Source: Paenibacillus phocaeensis
GTDB taxonomy: Bacteria; Bacillota; Bacilli; Paenibacillales; Paenibacillaceae
NCBI RefSeq assembly: GCF_900021165.1
Contig: NZ_FCOQ01000029.1
Coordinates: 33,006 to 97,005, forward strand
Direction: 5' to 3'
DNA: 64,000 bases
Part shown: positions 16,678-26,653 of the stretch, piece after piece
Numbering within the stretch: position 1 is the stretch's first letter
Layout of the letters: every line of letters begins with the position of its first letter
Translations under genes and position numbers: made by a program
Notes under the pieces: model-generated
What the model was told of the DNA's origin: nothing
What the model saw: only the letters and a program-made list of their open reading frames with translations
Databases searched by the model: none

Positions 16678-17577
16678 CTACTCCTTAACGGCCCCCAGCA
16701 TCACCCCCTGGACAAAATATTTCTGAATAAAAGGATATACGCACAGGATCGGCAGGGTGGCGAATACGACGCACGAGGCTTTCAGGACCTCGGGATTGCT
16801 TAGTGAAACCTGCGTAGCCTCCAGTTGGAAACTTTCGCTCGCCTGAATGACGAGATAATACAATTTAAGCTGGAGCGGCCGCAGGTCCACCCGTTGCTTA
16901 ATGTAAAACAGCGCGTCTTGATAGGCGTTCCAGCGGCCTACGGCATAGAACAGCGACAACGTGGCCAGAATCGGCTTGGAGAGCGGAAGGACGATGCTCC
17001 ACAGGATGCGAAAGTGCCCCGCGCCGTCGATGCGCGCCGATTCCTCAAGACTGACCGGGATGCTGCTGGAAATCGCCGTCTTCATGATCAGCAAGTTAAA
17101 CGCGCTGAACGCCTGCGGCAGAATGAGCGCCGACCACGTATCCAGCATGCCGAGTTGGCTGATCAGCATGTACTCGGGAATGATCCCGCCGGTGAAATAC
17201 AAAGTGAACATGAAGAGGAACGTCAGCGTGGTCCGGCCTTTCAACTGCTTGCGCGACAACGGATAAGCCGCACAGATCGTGATGATCATCCCGAGCACCG
17301 TGAACAGAATCGTAACCACCACCGATACGTACAAGGAGCGCAAGATGCTGGCGTCGGCAAAAATTTTGCTATACGCCTCTAACGTAAACCCCTCCGGCCA
17401 CAGAAACACTTTGTTCGCGATCACAAAGGCATCCTCGCTTAACGATTTCGCGACAACGTGAAGAAACGGCAGCAGACATACCAGCGAGGCGAGAATCAAC
17501 GCGAGATGAATCAGAACGTCCCAGACGTCGTAGCGGGGTTTGCGCCGGAGAGGCAGCGCATTTGCGGATGTTTTCAT
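16678..17577 (-). CDS. Sugar ABC transporter permease, LplC/YtcP type
   Basis: 299 residues with about six membrane helices. The EAA loop that docks the ATPase is EESARIDGAGHFRILW followed by IVLPLSKPIL. The C-terminus FVQGVMLGAVKE is typical of YtcP/LplC proteins. A GGAGG ribosome site precedes the ATG. It pairs with the LplB-type permease 15 bases upstream to form the membrane channel of this importer. Confidence 0.94.
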   Translation of the reverse strand: MKTSANALPLRRKPRYDVWDVLIHLALILASLVCLLPFLHVVAKSLSEDAFVIANKVFLWPEGFTLEAYSKIFADASILRSLYVSVVVTILFTVLGMIITICAAYPLSRKQLKGRTTLTFLFMFTLYFTGGIIPEYMLISQLGMLDTWSALILPQAFSAFNLLIMKTAISSSIPVSLEESARIDGAGHFRILWSIVLPLSKPILATLSLFYAVGRWNAYQDALFYIKQRVDLRPLQLKLYYLVIQASESFQLEATQVSLSNPEVLKASCVVFATLPILCVYPFIQKYFVQGVMLGAVKE

Positions 17578-17592
17578 GATTCGCCTCCTTTC

Positions 17593-18555
17593 TTAGAGCA
17601 GTCCGTCTTCGCCCAGTTTCTTGGCGACCCGGTCGGCCAGCAGGACAAGCGTCAGTCCAATCACAGACTGGAACAAGCCGAGTGCCGTAGCCCGGCTGAA
17701 GTTCCCACTCTCGATCCCCCAGCGGTAGACCAGGACCGGAATCGTCGTGGTGAATTCGGTGGTCGCTTTATTTTGCAGAGCAAAAATCCGCTCGAACGAG
17801 CCTTCCATCACCCGGCCTAAATTCATGATGAGCAGCGTGACGATGGTTGCGCGAATCGAGGGCAGCGTCACATTCCACATCCTCCGCCACCTCCCGGCTC
17901 CGTCCACGGTCGCCGCCTCGTACAGCTCCGGGTTGATGCCGCTCATGGCCGCCAGATAAATGATGGTTCCCCAGCCCATGCTCTGCCAGATGCCAATGGC
18001 TAGATAGCTGATCAGCCAATTCGTATCTTCCTGCAGAAACGGGACCCGCTTGCCGCCCATCATCGCTATCAGATTGTTGATGACCCCGTTGCTTTCGCTT
18101 AGCAGTTGGTAGGCGATCGCTCCAATGATGATCCAGGAGAGAAAGTGCGGCAGATAAAGCAGCGTCTGATTGATCCGTTTGAATTTGACGTTCTTGATCT
18201 CATTGAGCAGTACTGCAAGAAGTACGGGGATCGTGAAGCTAAAGACCAGGTCGAGACTATTGAGCAGAAGGGTGTTGCGGACGGCGCGGCCAAAGTCATG
18301 CTTGCCGAAGATCTCGGCAAAGACCTCGAAGCCCACCCATTCGCTGCCCCAGAACCCCCGAGCGATTTTGTAATCCTTAAAGGCGAGCACCAGTCCGGAC
18401 ATCGGCGCGTATTTGAACACCAGGACAAAGGACAACGGAATCAACAGCAGCAAATACAGTTCCCAGTCCCGCCGGAAATGGAACGCGGCCCCTCGGCCTA
18501 ACGGCGGATCCGACCTCAGTTTAGATCCTGGTTCTGAAGCGCTTTCAATTTTCAT
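17593..18555 (-). CDS. Sugar ABC transporter permease, LplB type
   Basis: 320 residues from MKIESASEPG, with GGAGG about 11 bases upstream; a longer frame to 18627 lacks a ribosome site. Six membrane helices are predicted by eye, starting LYLLLLIPLSFVLVF. The EAA loop is EAATVDGAGRWRRMW then VTLPSIRATI. The first gene of the importer operon, it follows a regulator gene and terminator. A weak cre-like sequence overlaps codons 3-7. Confidence 0.93.
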   Translation of the reverse strand: MKIESASEPGSKLRSDPPLGRGAAFHFRRDWELYLLLLIPLSFVLVFKYAPMSGLVLAFKDYKIARGFWGSEWVGFEVFAEIFGKHDFGRAVRNTLLLNSLDLVFSFTIPVLLAVLLNEIKNVKFKRINQTLLYLPHFLSWIIIGAIAYQLLSESNGVINNLIAMMGGKRVPFLQEDTNWLISYLAIGIWQSMGWGTIIYLAAMSGINPELYEAATVDGAGRWRRMWNVTLPSIRATIVTLLIMNLGRVMEGSFERIFALQNKATTEFTTTIPVLVYRWGIESGNFSRATALGLFQSVIGLTLVLLADRVAKKLGEDGLL

Positions 18556-18750
18556 AGTCTTCACTTCCTCCAGTCTGGTCTGACTCGGTTCCATCCCGGC
18601 AAATCGGCAATGGCGAGTTTGTGTCACATCATACCCCGCGTCCCATCCGCCGTAAATCCTGAGTTTTGATCCTGCCTATCACTTTTGATCGTTCTGGGTG
18701 TGAAATAAGGGGCGGACAGGCGCAAACCATCAATAGTGATCTGTTGAAGC

Positions 18751-18799
18751 AAAAATGAAGCTGCTTCCTCCGGCCCTAGCCGAAGCAAAAGCAGCTTCA
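18751..18799 (-). terminator. Strong terminator after the AraC-type regulator gene
   Basis: Minus strand: 11-bp arms TGAAGCTGCTT and AAGCAGCTTCA followed by TTTTTGC. It separates the regulator from the importer genes, so the importer needs its own promoter in 18556-18750, where I see no convincing hexamers. Confidence 0.85.
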
Positions 18800-18807
18800 T
18801 TTCATTC

Positions 18808-21093
18808 CTAACCCGAGCTCCGCAGCTTGCTGGCTTTATAACTGCTCGGCGGCATCCCTTCGTATTTCCGGAAAAAACGGTTAAAACTCTGCACGTTAAC
18901 GTACCCCACTTCGGCTGCGATCTGTTTCACCGTCATTCCGGATTCCAGCAGCAGGCCCTTTGCTTTCTCTATCCGCCGCATATTTATGTAGTCGATGAGG
19001 CTCGTTCCCGTCATCTCATAAACGATCTTGCGCATGTATGAATAACTGATGCCAATTTCTTTCGCCATATCCTCGAAGACAATCTCTTCGTCATAATGCG
19101 CATCCAGGTAACGGAGAATCCGCTCTCCATGTCCCGCTTCGTTCTCCGGTCTCAGCGCCAGAAACTGAAGGATGTCGCGGTAGAACTCGCGCATGTAGGT
19201 GTCCAGCTCATCCAATGTATCCATCGACGCAATGGCGGAATAGATATTGCCCCGTCCGGCAAAAATTCGCGTTGGGCTGATTGGCTTCTCTCGAAGGTGC
19301 TTGATCGTGACGCCGATCAACTGGTGATAAATGAACATGATATTGTCGTAGGAAATATACGGAGCAGATTGAATTTCCCGGCGAATCACGATCAATTCGT
19401 CCAGCAGCCGCTTCTGATCTCCCGCCTCCAGGTAGTTCAAAATACGCCTTTCGCTATCCGAAGGGTAAAGATAATGTTTGCCGCGCTCATCTTCCTCTCG
19501 CCAGAAGGAGATCCCGCCGCTGCCGCCAACCATGCGCTGCTTGATGACTTCCATCGCCTCTGCCGCCCGATCCCGAAGATCGGTGCACCCCGTTGTTCGG
19601 CTGCTGACGCCTACGGTCACGGTATGGCCCAGCAAATCTCCCGCATATTGGCTCAGCGTCTCAAGCGATCGCTTGATTCCTTCGTACCCGTTATCGGTTT
19701 CCCCTTGTCCAAAGTTAATCACTACGGCGAAGCAGCCCTCGCCTTGGTACACGCACCGCGCCATGACGCCTGGAGGAAATAAAGTTTCACTATGCGTAAC
19801 GATCAGATACCGGTGATAGCTCCGAGTTTCCGGGTTCGTCGAGTTTACATATCTTCGGTATCGGTCGATCGAGAGAACCGCAACCAGAGAATACGCCTCA
19901 GGAAACAACTCCGCAGCCGGCTGCACCTCTTCCCCCCGCAGCAAGCGATGAACGGCCAAGCTTCGGGCATCCTGCTCCCGTTCCCGCAGCAGCTTATAGA
20001 GCTGCTCCTCCTCCTCTTGCATCCGTTTAAATACGGCATCAAGGAAAGCCAATTCATTCATGCCCGACACTCCCCGGCTGCCGTTGGATCTGACCGTTCT
20101 GACCAACCGGCGCACCGGCTTGGACAACCAGGTGGCAAGGAATACGGTCAAGACCGTTCCGGCAAGGATGACGACAGCGGTTAACCACGCGATATTCCGC
20201 TGCAGTTTATGCGTTTTGGTCATCAGCGCGTCCATGGAATAGATATTGACGTTCCACCAGTCGAACAACTCGGAACGGGACCACGTGTATAACAACCGCT
20301 CCCCTCCAAGCTCGTGGAACGAATATCCCTTCCCCTGAGGGTCATCCAGAATTTGCTGAATATAAGGCTGTCGGCTCCCGTCCGTAAGCAGCAATGCCTT
20401 GTCCTGATGCGACAGAATGGTTCCGTCCGCATCCAGCAGCAGGAACCCTTGCTGGCCGGGCTCTGCGGATTGCAGATACGTCCCTATCTGGCTTTCCCGC
20501 AAGTTGACGACAATCGTCCCGCGGGTTGTCGTGGATAATCGGTTTAGCGGCAGAACATAAGATACGACCGTCTCCCCGCTCGCCAATCGACGCGGAAACC
20601 ATACCCCGCTAATTCCTCTGCGCCCGACCAGCGCCTCGTCCATCCAGTTGATCGATTCATACCGATCCAGCGTGGTGATCCCCTTATCGGTCGAAATCAC
20701 GTAATCCGCGTCATTGAGGTAGAAATAAGAAGATTGCACTCCGTTCACCCGGTGATTCAAATTCACCAGTTCCCGGAGCACGACCAGTGCCTGACTCACA
20801 TGACTATAATTCTTCTGCAGCTCGGCATAAGTCTCGTACGGGCGAATTCGGTCAAATACCCGGCTGGCGGTTAACCGCACCGTATCCTGGGCCAGGTTGT
20901 TTAAGGCGTTCTCGTTCAGTCTTCGGTTCGCATCCTGACCTGCCAGGGAGGAGTCCGCAATCGCCTTCTCCGAATATCGCAATATCTGTGTCCCGCTGAA
21001 CAACGTCAGAATGATTGCGGGAACCGCCATGACGCAGAACAAGATGACTCCCAGTTGAATCATCATCGGAATCCGTTTCATCTTCCCTTTCAT
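18808..21093 (-). CDS. Membrane-bound AraC-family regulator with extracellular sensor domain
   Basis: 761 residues. A membrane helix is near residues 10-33, an extracellular sensor-like region spans about 35-295, and a second helix (IAWLTAVVILAGTVLTVFLA) is near 300-322. A linker and a C-terminal AraC HTH follow (IGISYSYMRKIVYEMTG ... VGYVNVQSFNRFFRKYEG). It thus joins sensor and DNA-binding parts in one chain, as in the YesS/YtdP group. The start is uncertain: GGAGGGG touches the first ATG, so the fifth codon (MKRIPMM) may be used. It probably senses pectin fragments and turns on the adjacent importer. Confidence 0.92.
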   Translation of the reverse strand: MKGKMKRIPMMIQLGVILFCVMAVPAIILTLFSGTQILRYSEKAIADSSLAGQDANRRLNENALNNLAQDTVRLTASRVFDRIRPYETYAELQKNYSHVSQALVVLRELVNLNHRVNGVQSSYFYLNDADYVISTDKGITTLDRYESINWMDEALVGRRGISGVWFPRRLASGETVVSYVLPLNRLSTTTRGTIVVNLRESQIGTYLQSAEPGQQGFLLLDADGTILSHQDKALLLTDGSRQPYIQQILDDPQGKGYSFHELGGERLLYTWSRSELFDWWNVNIYSMDALMTKTHKLQRNIAWLTAVVILAGTVLTVFLATWLSKPVRRLVRTVRSNGSRGVSGMNELAFLDAVFKRMQEEEEQLYKLLREREQDARSLAVHRLLRGEEVQPAAELFPEAYSLVAVLSIDRYRRYVNSTNPETRSYHRYLIVTHSETLFPPGVMARCVYQGEGCFAVVINFGQGETDNGYEGIKRSLETLSQYAGDLLGHTVTVGVSSRTTGCTDLRDRAAEAMEVIKQRMVGGSGGISFWREEDERGKHYLYPSDSERRILNYLEAGDQKRLLDELIVIRREIQSAPYISYDNIMFIYHQLIGVTIKHLREKPISPTRIFAGRGNIYSAIASMDTLDELDTYMREFYRDILQFLALRPENEAGHGERILRYLDAHYDEEIVFEDMAKEIGISYSYMRKIVYEMTGTSLIDYINMRRIEKAKGLLLESGMTVKQIAAEVGYVNVQSFNRFFRKYEGMPPSSYKASKLRSSG

Positions 21094-21233
21094 CCCCTCC
21101 GAAATGAGCCTTTCCGCAGTTGACTTCTGGGTGCCGGAATAAAGCGCTTACAAAGCGCACTTGGATAAATTATACATCAGTGCCAGGGCACGGTCTATTT
21201 GAATCGCTGAAATCTTCATCATTTCCCGGCAAC

Positions 21234-21263
21234 CCAAAAAAGCCCGTACCTGAAGGTACGAGC
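21234..21263 (-). terminator. Rho-independent terminator after the YesN-like gene
   Basis: Minus strand: GCTCGTACC, TTCA, GGTACGGGC (9 bp, one G-T pair) followed by TTTTTTGGG. Confidence 0.9.
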
Positions 21264-21278
21264 TATGGCGAATCGGGC

Positions 21279-22901
21279 TCACTCCCCGTTCGGATGATCG
21301 CCGATTCCTGCCGACCTGGCGCTGCCGGCCACCATTTTGTCCCGATACTCCTGCGGCGACACGCCCTCCAGCTCTTTGAAGACGCGGGAGAAATGACGGG
21401 TATTCTCGAATCCAACCGCATTGCTGATTTCCGACAACTTCAGAGAACCCATTCCGAGCAGTTCCTTGGCTTTGCGAATTCTTACCTTCTTCAGATAAGT
21501 CACAAAGCTCTCGCCGGTATACGCCTTAAATGCCTCGCTGAAATAGGAGTAATTCAGGGATACGTGGTTGCTGACGATCGCCATATTCAACTGCCGGTGG
21601 TAGTGGTTCTCGATATAAGCCACCGCTTCTTTCATATCCCCATGCTCACTATGAGCCGACCGGACTTCCTTGATATATTCGTCGAGGTCGGACAACAGCT
21701 GCTCGAGCGATCGATAATAGTCGTGAAAATGGCAGAAGTTCGACATATCCCCCACCTTGCGGTACAGCTTCAGGACGTCAACAGAGGCTTCGCCGTACAC
21801 GCGGAACACTTCATCCAGCACTTGTTCATTCATATGCCGGCTGACCGCCTCCAGGTAGGACATATCCATTTCAGGCAGCTGATCCACTCGAAAAATCTCG
21901 TGAAGGAGCGGCCCGATCTCCTTCTCGCGGTTCGTGCCCAGGATATTGCCCAGCTTCCGGATCGCCTCACGCGGCACCGGATAGGACAACCGCTTCATCT
22001 GCAGATCCTCATACCAGATCAACCGGGCTTTCGGATAAATAAAGGTATATTTCAACGATTCGCATGCCTGCCGGTAGCACAGGGGCAGATCTGCGAGCTG
22101 GCTCCCCTCTTGACTGACACCGATCAGCAACCCGTCAAGATCACGTTCTGCCGCCAGCAGCGACAGGTCCTCGAACTTGCTGCGCGGCCCCCCGACGAGA
22201 ATCATTCGGCCGTCCAGATCCAGCAAGGAGGCGCTGAGCAACCCGTCCACGTTTTCAAACATATGTTGCGCAAGCGACTTCAAATCCTCTTTCTTCATCC
22301 GGCTGCCATCTATGTTCTTGTACGTCAATGCTGCAATCGAGAAGGGGACGGCGTATTGATCGAAACCGATTTCGGAACTCCAGATGTCAAGATTCTCCCC
22401 CGCCAATTCCTGCTGCAGCAGGAGCTCCTGCAGGCGCACGGATTGAACCTGCAGCCGGTAGTTCTCCGTCGCGGCCAATTGCTCCACCACTTGAGATCGC
22501 TTCGCCAGATTATCCTCGCATCTGCGCAGCGCGGCAAACAGTTCATCCCGGCGAATCGGCTTCAACAGATAGTCGACAGCCTGGTACCGGATCGCCGCCT
22601 TGGCATATCTGAAGTCTTCATAACCGCTGAGGATGATGATCTGCGGCCGACCGGTCTGCCCGGCCGGCTGCGGACCTTCCGATACCTTTTCAATCATCGC
22701 AATCCCATCCATCACGGGCATGCGGATATCCGTAATGATGATGTCCGCGCCGCGGGCCCGATACAGCTCAAGGGCTTCCGCCCCATGAGCTGCCGTGGTG
22801 AGCTCGTATTGACCCGGGAATTCGCGGTCAATCATCGTCTTTAATCCGATGCGGATATTCTTCTCGTCATCCACGATCAATAGTTTTATCATCTGTGCCA
22901 A
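21279..22901 (-). CDS. YesN-type response regulator with AraC HTH output
   Basis: 540 residues. The receiver domain is at the N-terminus (acidic pair Asp11/Asp12, phospho-acceptor Asp58 in IIITDIRMPVMDG, Lys in LLKPIRRDE). A middle region of about 300 residues follows, then a C-terminal double helix-turn-helix (VSLNYSYFSEAFKAYTG, VGFENTRHFSRVFKELEG). It overlaps the 3' end of the kinase gene by 35 bases. It likely activates the upstream importer operon when the cognate sugar is present; this is by family analogy. Confidence 0.94.
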   Translation of the reverse strand: MAQMIKLLIVDDEKNIRIGLKTMIDREFPGQYELTTAAHGAEALELYRARGADIIITDIRMPVMDGIAMIEKVSEGPQPAGQTGRPQIIILSGYEDFRYAKAAIRYQAVDYLLKPIRRDELFAALRRCEDNLAKRSQVVEQLAATENYRLQVQSVRLQELLLQQELAGENLDIWSSEIGFDQYAVPFSIAALTYKNIDGSRMKKEDLKSLAQHMFENVDGLLSASLLDLDGRMILVGGPRSKFEDLSLLAAERDLDGLLIGVSQEGSQLADLPLCYRQACESLKYTFIYPKARLIWYEDLQMKRLSYPVPREAIRKLGNILGTNREKEIGPLLHEIFRVDQLPEMDMSYLEAVSRHMNEQVLDEVFRVYGEASVDVLKLYRKVGDMSNFCHFHDYYRSLEQLLSDLDEYIKEVRSAHSEHGDMKEAVAYIENHYHRQLNMAIVSNHVSLNYSYFSEAFKAYTGESFVTYLKKVRIRKAKELLGMGSLKLSEISNAVGFENTRHFSRVFKELEGVSPQEYRDKMVAGSARSAGIGDHPNGE

Positions 22902-24786
22902 CCCTCCCTGTTAACAGCACCTTCGGCATGACCATCACTACCTGCGTGTACTGTCCTTGATCGCTGAATACCTTCAGACCGTATTGTTTACCGTAATATA
23001 GCCGAATGCGCTCTTGAACATTGCGAAGGCCAATCCCGTAATGGTTCGACGAATTCGAAACAAAATTCCCGGGAACCTTATCGTTCAAGCCAACTTTCTC
23101 CAATTCCAGGTTTAATTCTTGCAGCGTGGTTTCGTTAACCCCTCTGCCGTTGTCCGTAACCACGATTCGAATATCGCTTTGCGGCAATTCAAGAACCTGA
23201 ATCGAAATATTCCGCGGACCCGCTTCTTCCCCGGTCCAAGCATGCTTCACTGCATTTTCGATCAGGGGCTGCAGCGACATTTTGAGCATTTCCATATCGA
23301 GCAGATCTCCCGGAATCTCCAACTGCAGTTCAATCGGTTCATCAAAACGAATATTCATGACTTCGATATAGTTTTCGATGTGGCGAATTTCATCGCGCAG
23401 CTTCACGTATTCCCCGGACCATTTGAAGTTATACCGCATCATTCCTCCCAGGGAGGTCAGCGCATCGGAGATTTGCCGTTGGTTTTCAATCTCAGCCAAC
23501 ATCTTAATGTTCTCTAACGTATTATACAGAAAATGAGCATCGATTTGGTTATGCAGCGTGCGGAGTTCCGCTTCCTTCGTGAGTGCCTCCTTGTATACGG
23601 CTTGAGCCACCAAGGTATTGATCGTGTTCATCAGCTTGGAGAAATGATGCGCCAGCTCACCGACCTCGCCTCCGCCGCGGATCGTGATCCCGCTGTACGC
23701 CTCCCCGCGCCGCACCTTCTTCATCTCTTCCGTCAGCACGCGGAGATTCTTGAGGATAAACGCATTGAGAATATAAGTGATGACCGTAACCAGTGTAATA
23801 AATCCGATGTTCGCTCCGATTAAGATATTGCGCATATGTGAAATTTCTTTAAGCACGCCGTCCATGGATACGATATTCAGCAGATCCGCATTGATCCGCT
23901 CTATGGGCTTATGCAGCAGCAGAAATGATTTTCCGTTCTCTTTATAATGAATGTTCCATTCTCCCGTTTCCTGATAACGCTTCATACGCTCCCGGATGGC
24001 CTGCTCTAACCCAGGGTTCGCTTGAAGGTAGGAGCCCTGTTTCCGGGTGAAAATCTGGGCTTTATTGTCCATCAGCACCATCTGAGAGTCACTGTCCCGA
24101 GCAGCCGCGTAGGTTCTCGGGCTGAATTTCTCGAGCAGCATATCCACCTGGACCATTCCGACATGATGGTTGGCCGGGATGCTCATTTCCCGCAGCAGGG
24201 ACACCTTTGGGGTTGGAGCAGGAGTTTGCCCCTCGTACCGCTCCATGATATCCGGATCATTATACAAGAAAGACCAGGATTCCATGCCCTTCAGTTCCTT
24301 CGCCTCCTGATACCACGGCTCGTCCGCCACCCGGCTTTCCCGGAAGAAGATCGGCCAGATTTCGGTGACATTGCTGCTGGAGAACAAGCGCAGATGCTCG
24401 ACGTTCGGGTTGTAGTATTGAATCCGCGTCAAGTTTTTGAAGCTGTTGTTGCTGAAATCGACCAGTTCTTCCGCGCCGGGCTCGGTCGTATTCGCCAGAT
24501 AATCCTGAACTTCGATATCGACGTAAGCGACCTGCACCGCCCGCACCATCGATTCAATCTGCGTATCGATATGCTGGACTTCCATCTCCAGCAGCGAGTT
24601 GTTCTTCTCCTTGGCATCTCTTACATACATGTTATTGATCGCATCATATGAATAAAAGGACACCAACGCACTGGGGCCCAAAATGATGAAAATATAAGAA
24701 GCAATCAGGCGGCTCTGTAGCGAGCGGCGCCCAAACCAATATTTAAATGAATCCCACCATGCTGCCCAAGGTCTGCTTCTCTCCAT
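22867..24786 (-). CDS. YesM-type sensor histidine kinase
   Basis: 639 residues. Membrane helix near 21-43, extracellular sensing region, second helix near 320-345, HAMP-like segment. The phospho-acceptor segment reads NQIDAHFLYNTLENI, that is ID-A instead of the common IN-P before the His. The ATPase domain has IENAVKHAW, DNGRGV and a GIGLRNVQERIRLYYG end. An AAGGAG ribosome site lies just downstream of the binding-protein terminator, so expression depends on read-through or a hidden promoter. It overlaps the YesN-like gene. Confidence 0.94.
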   Translation of the reverse strand: MERSRPWAAWWDSFKYWFGRRSLQSRLIASYIFIILGPSALVSFYSYDAINNMYVRDAKEKNNSLLEMEVQHIDTQIESMVRAVQVAYVDIEVQDYLANTTEPGAEELVDFSNNSFKNLTRIQYYNPNVEHLRLFSSSNVTEIWPIFFRESRVADEPWYQEAKELKGMESWSFLYNDPDIMERYEGQTPAPTPKVSLLREMSIPANHHVGMVQVDMLLEKFSPRTYAAARDSDSQMVLMDNKAQIFTRKQGSYLQANPGLEQAIRERMKRYQETGEWNIHYKENGKSFLLLHKPIERINADLLNIVSMDGVLKEISHMRNILIGANIGFITLVTVITYILNAFILKNLRVLTEEMKKVRRGEAYSGITIRGGGEVGELAHHFSKLMNTINTLVAQAVYKEALTKEAELRTLHNQIDAHFLYNTLENIKMLAEIENQRQISDALTSLGGMMRYNFKWSGEYVKLRDEIRHIENYIEVMNIRFDEPIELQLEIPGDLLDMEMLKMSLQPLIENAVKHAWTGEEAGPRNISIQVLELPQSDIRIVVTDNGRGVNETTLQELNLELEKVGLNDKVPGNFVSNSSNHYGIGLRNVQERIRLYYGKQYGLKVFSDQGQYTQVVMVMPKVLLTGRVGTDDKTIDRG

Positions 24787-24812
24787 CTGCTGTGCGACTC
24801 CTTTTTATAAAC

Positions 24813-24848
24813 GCCCAAAAGCCCGCGATTCGCGGGCGTTTTTTTGGG
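24813..24848 (-). terminator. Hairpin between binding-protein gene and kinase gene
   Basis: Core stem GCCCGCG, 3-base loop, CGCGGGC (24821-24837), extended by an outer GCCCAAAA/TTTTGGGC pairing. T-rich on both strands. It follows the lipoprotein stop by about 10 bases and lies in the only 70 bases before the kinase start, so it acts as a partial stop. Confidence 0.8.
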
Positions 24849-24856
24849 CATTACAA

Positions 24857-26539
24857 TTATTGCATGCCAAGTTTCTTCTTATTCTCTTCATACTTCGTTT
24901 GTTGGAACGCCTGAACTTTGGCAAGTCCAAGATCTTCTTGCTTCTTGATGTAATCCGCCCAAATCTTATCGAATTCGGCATCGGACGGTGCCATCAGCAG
25001 CTTCGGCAAGGTCTTGCTGCGCAAATCTTTGATTTTGCTAAGAATGATGCCTTCTTCCGAGTTGGCCAGCGGATCGATCAAGTCGAATTCAGAGACGCTG
25101 ATCGTTTTGCCGCGAGTCCAGTCTTCCAATTGTTTGTAAGGTTCCACCGATTCAGGCTGCCATTGCTGGGTGATGTTGGTGTTTTGCATCATCCAGAACG
25201 TGAAGGAGGATCCGTATTGTTTATCGAATGCAGCACGGTCTTTATTCATGAGTTCGAAGGCTTCCGGCTTGAATTGGTCTTTGCCGTCAATCGTGTCATA
25301 GCTGACGCCTTTTTCACCCAGGTAAAGGTCCTTCTGTCCTTCTTCGCTCATCAAGTAGCTCAGGAATTTAATCGCACGAGCTTTGTCTTTCACATCTTTG
25401 GAGATCAAAGTGACCGTCCAGCCGGAGATCGAAGGACCGTTCAGTGTTGGCGGATCCAGTTTGGAGTTGGCAGGACCGTCAACAGCGATATAAATCTTGT
25501 TCGGATCTTGTTGGTACAAGGTACCCAGTTGCGCTGCAAAATCCGTGCGTTGGTACAGCATCGCGAAGTAACGTCCTTGCGCGATTTTCTCTTCCATTTG
25601 CGCGCGTTTGTCAATGAAGATATCCTTCGCCAGCAAACCTTCTTCGTTGGCTTTACGCAGCGTTTTCAACCAAGCGACATATTCCGGATCGGTTTCGCGG
25701 TTGTACAACTTGCCGTCTTTTTGCCGCGGAATCGCCAGGAAGTTCTGCAGATATCCCTCCAGGGAGTCATTGCCGGTAGCCGTGAATTCATGCAAGCCCA
25801 GCGGAATCAGCGGTTGGCCGTTGATGTCAGGGAACTTCTCTTGAGCCGCTTTCAGAGCAGCCAGGAAGCCTTCAGGTGTGCGCATGTCAGGGCTGCCGAT
25901 CGCTTCATAAATATCCTTGCGAACGACGAACGTTTGGTTGGATACATAAGTGTCGCCGTATTTCTCATAGTCTTTCGGAGACGAGGAGGAGTTCGGATAA
26001 CCGTAGACATTTCCGTCCTCTTGCGTATACCAGCCCAGCTTATCCGGGTCGGCAACTTTGAAGAAATAAGGATCATATTGTTCGGCCAATTTATTTAACG
26101 GTTCAACGAGCCCGCCTTCGATCATCTTCTTCACGCCGTCTTCATACCAGCCCAGCGTAACGAAATCAGGCAGCTTGCCGGAAGCGATCAGCGTGTTCAG
26201 CTTCTCGTTCTCATTGCCGGCAGGAACGATAAAGTTAAGATTTACGCCGGTTTTCTTCGTTACGTATTGGGAGGTCGGGTCAACGCCCCATTTATTAGGG
26301 AACCAGGCAAAGTTCAGGTACCAGTCGAACGTGATCGGAGAAGTATCCGATTTCCACCCCGGTTCGTCAGCCGATGGCGGCGTAGCCGGCTCGCTTGTTT
26401 CCTGCTTGTTGTTGGCAGCGGTATTGTTCGCATTTTCCTTGCCGGCATTGCCATTGCCGCCGCAAGCAGCCAGAGACAGGACCATGATGGCCGCCATCAG
26501 CAGCATCATCATTTTTTTGGACTTGCTTTTCATGCCCAT
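24857..26539 (-). CDS. Extracellular sugar-binding lipoprotein
   Basis: 560 residues. Lys-rich N-terminus, hydrophobic core, lipobox LSLAACGG with Cys26, then an Asn/Ala-rich linker. The body is the long family 1 type (FNKWGV-like ligand region, NFIVPAGNENEKLNTLIASG). AAAAGGGG precedes the ATG. It is the third gene after two permeases and the most likely to be expressed above the kinase and regulator, given the hairpin after it. Ligand unknown. Confidence 0.93.
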   Translation of the reverse strand: MGMKSKSKKMMMLLMAAIMVLSLAACGGNGNAGKENANNTAANNKQETSEPATPPSADEPGWKSDTSPITFDWYLNFAWFPNKWGVDPTSQYVTKKTGVNLNFIVPAGNENEKLNTLIASGKLPDFVTLGWYEDGVKKMIEGGLVEPLNKLAEQYDPYFFKVADPDKLGWYTQEDGNVYGYPNSSSSPKDYEKYGDTYVSNQTFVVRKDIYEAIGSPDMRTPEGFLAALKAAQEKFPDINGQPLIPLGLHEFTATGNDSLEGYLQNFLAIPRQKDGKLYNRETDPEYVAWLKTLRKANEEGLLAKDIFIDKRAQMEEKIAQGRYFAMLYQRTDFAAQLGTLYQQDPNKIYIAVDGPANSKLDPPTLNGPSISGWTVTLISKDVKDKARAIKFLSYLMSEEGQKDLYLGEKGVSYDTIDGKDQFKPEAFELMNKDRAAFDKQYGSSFTFWMMQNTNITQQWQPESVEPYKQLEDWTRGKTISVSEFDLIDPLANSEEGIILSKIKDLRSKTLPKLLMAPSDAEFDKIWADYIKKQEDLGLAKVQAFQQTKYEENKKKLGMQ

Positions 26540-26653
26540 GCTTTTTTACCCCTTTTCTTGTTTGGTGTGATTCCTATTATGTGCAACTCCAAAGCCGCCG
26601 TAAAGCGGCCCGGAGGAGTTACTGCAAGTAAGGTCGGGATCTCTGATCCCGGC

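Noticed and set aside
18535..18553. cre-like sequence at the start of the LplB-type gene
   Set aside because: It has a mismatch at a key position and is inside coding sequence, so chance cannot be excluded.
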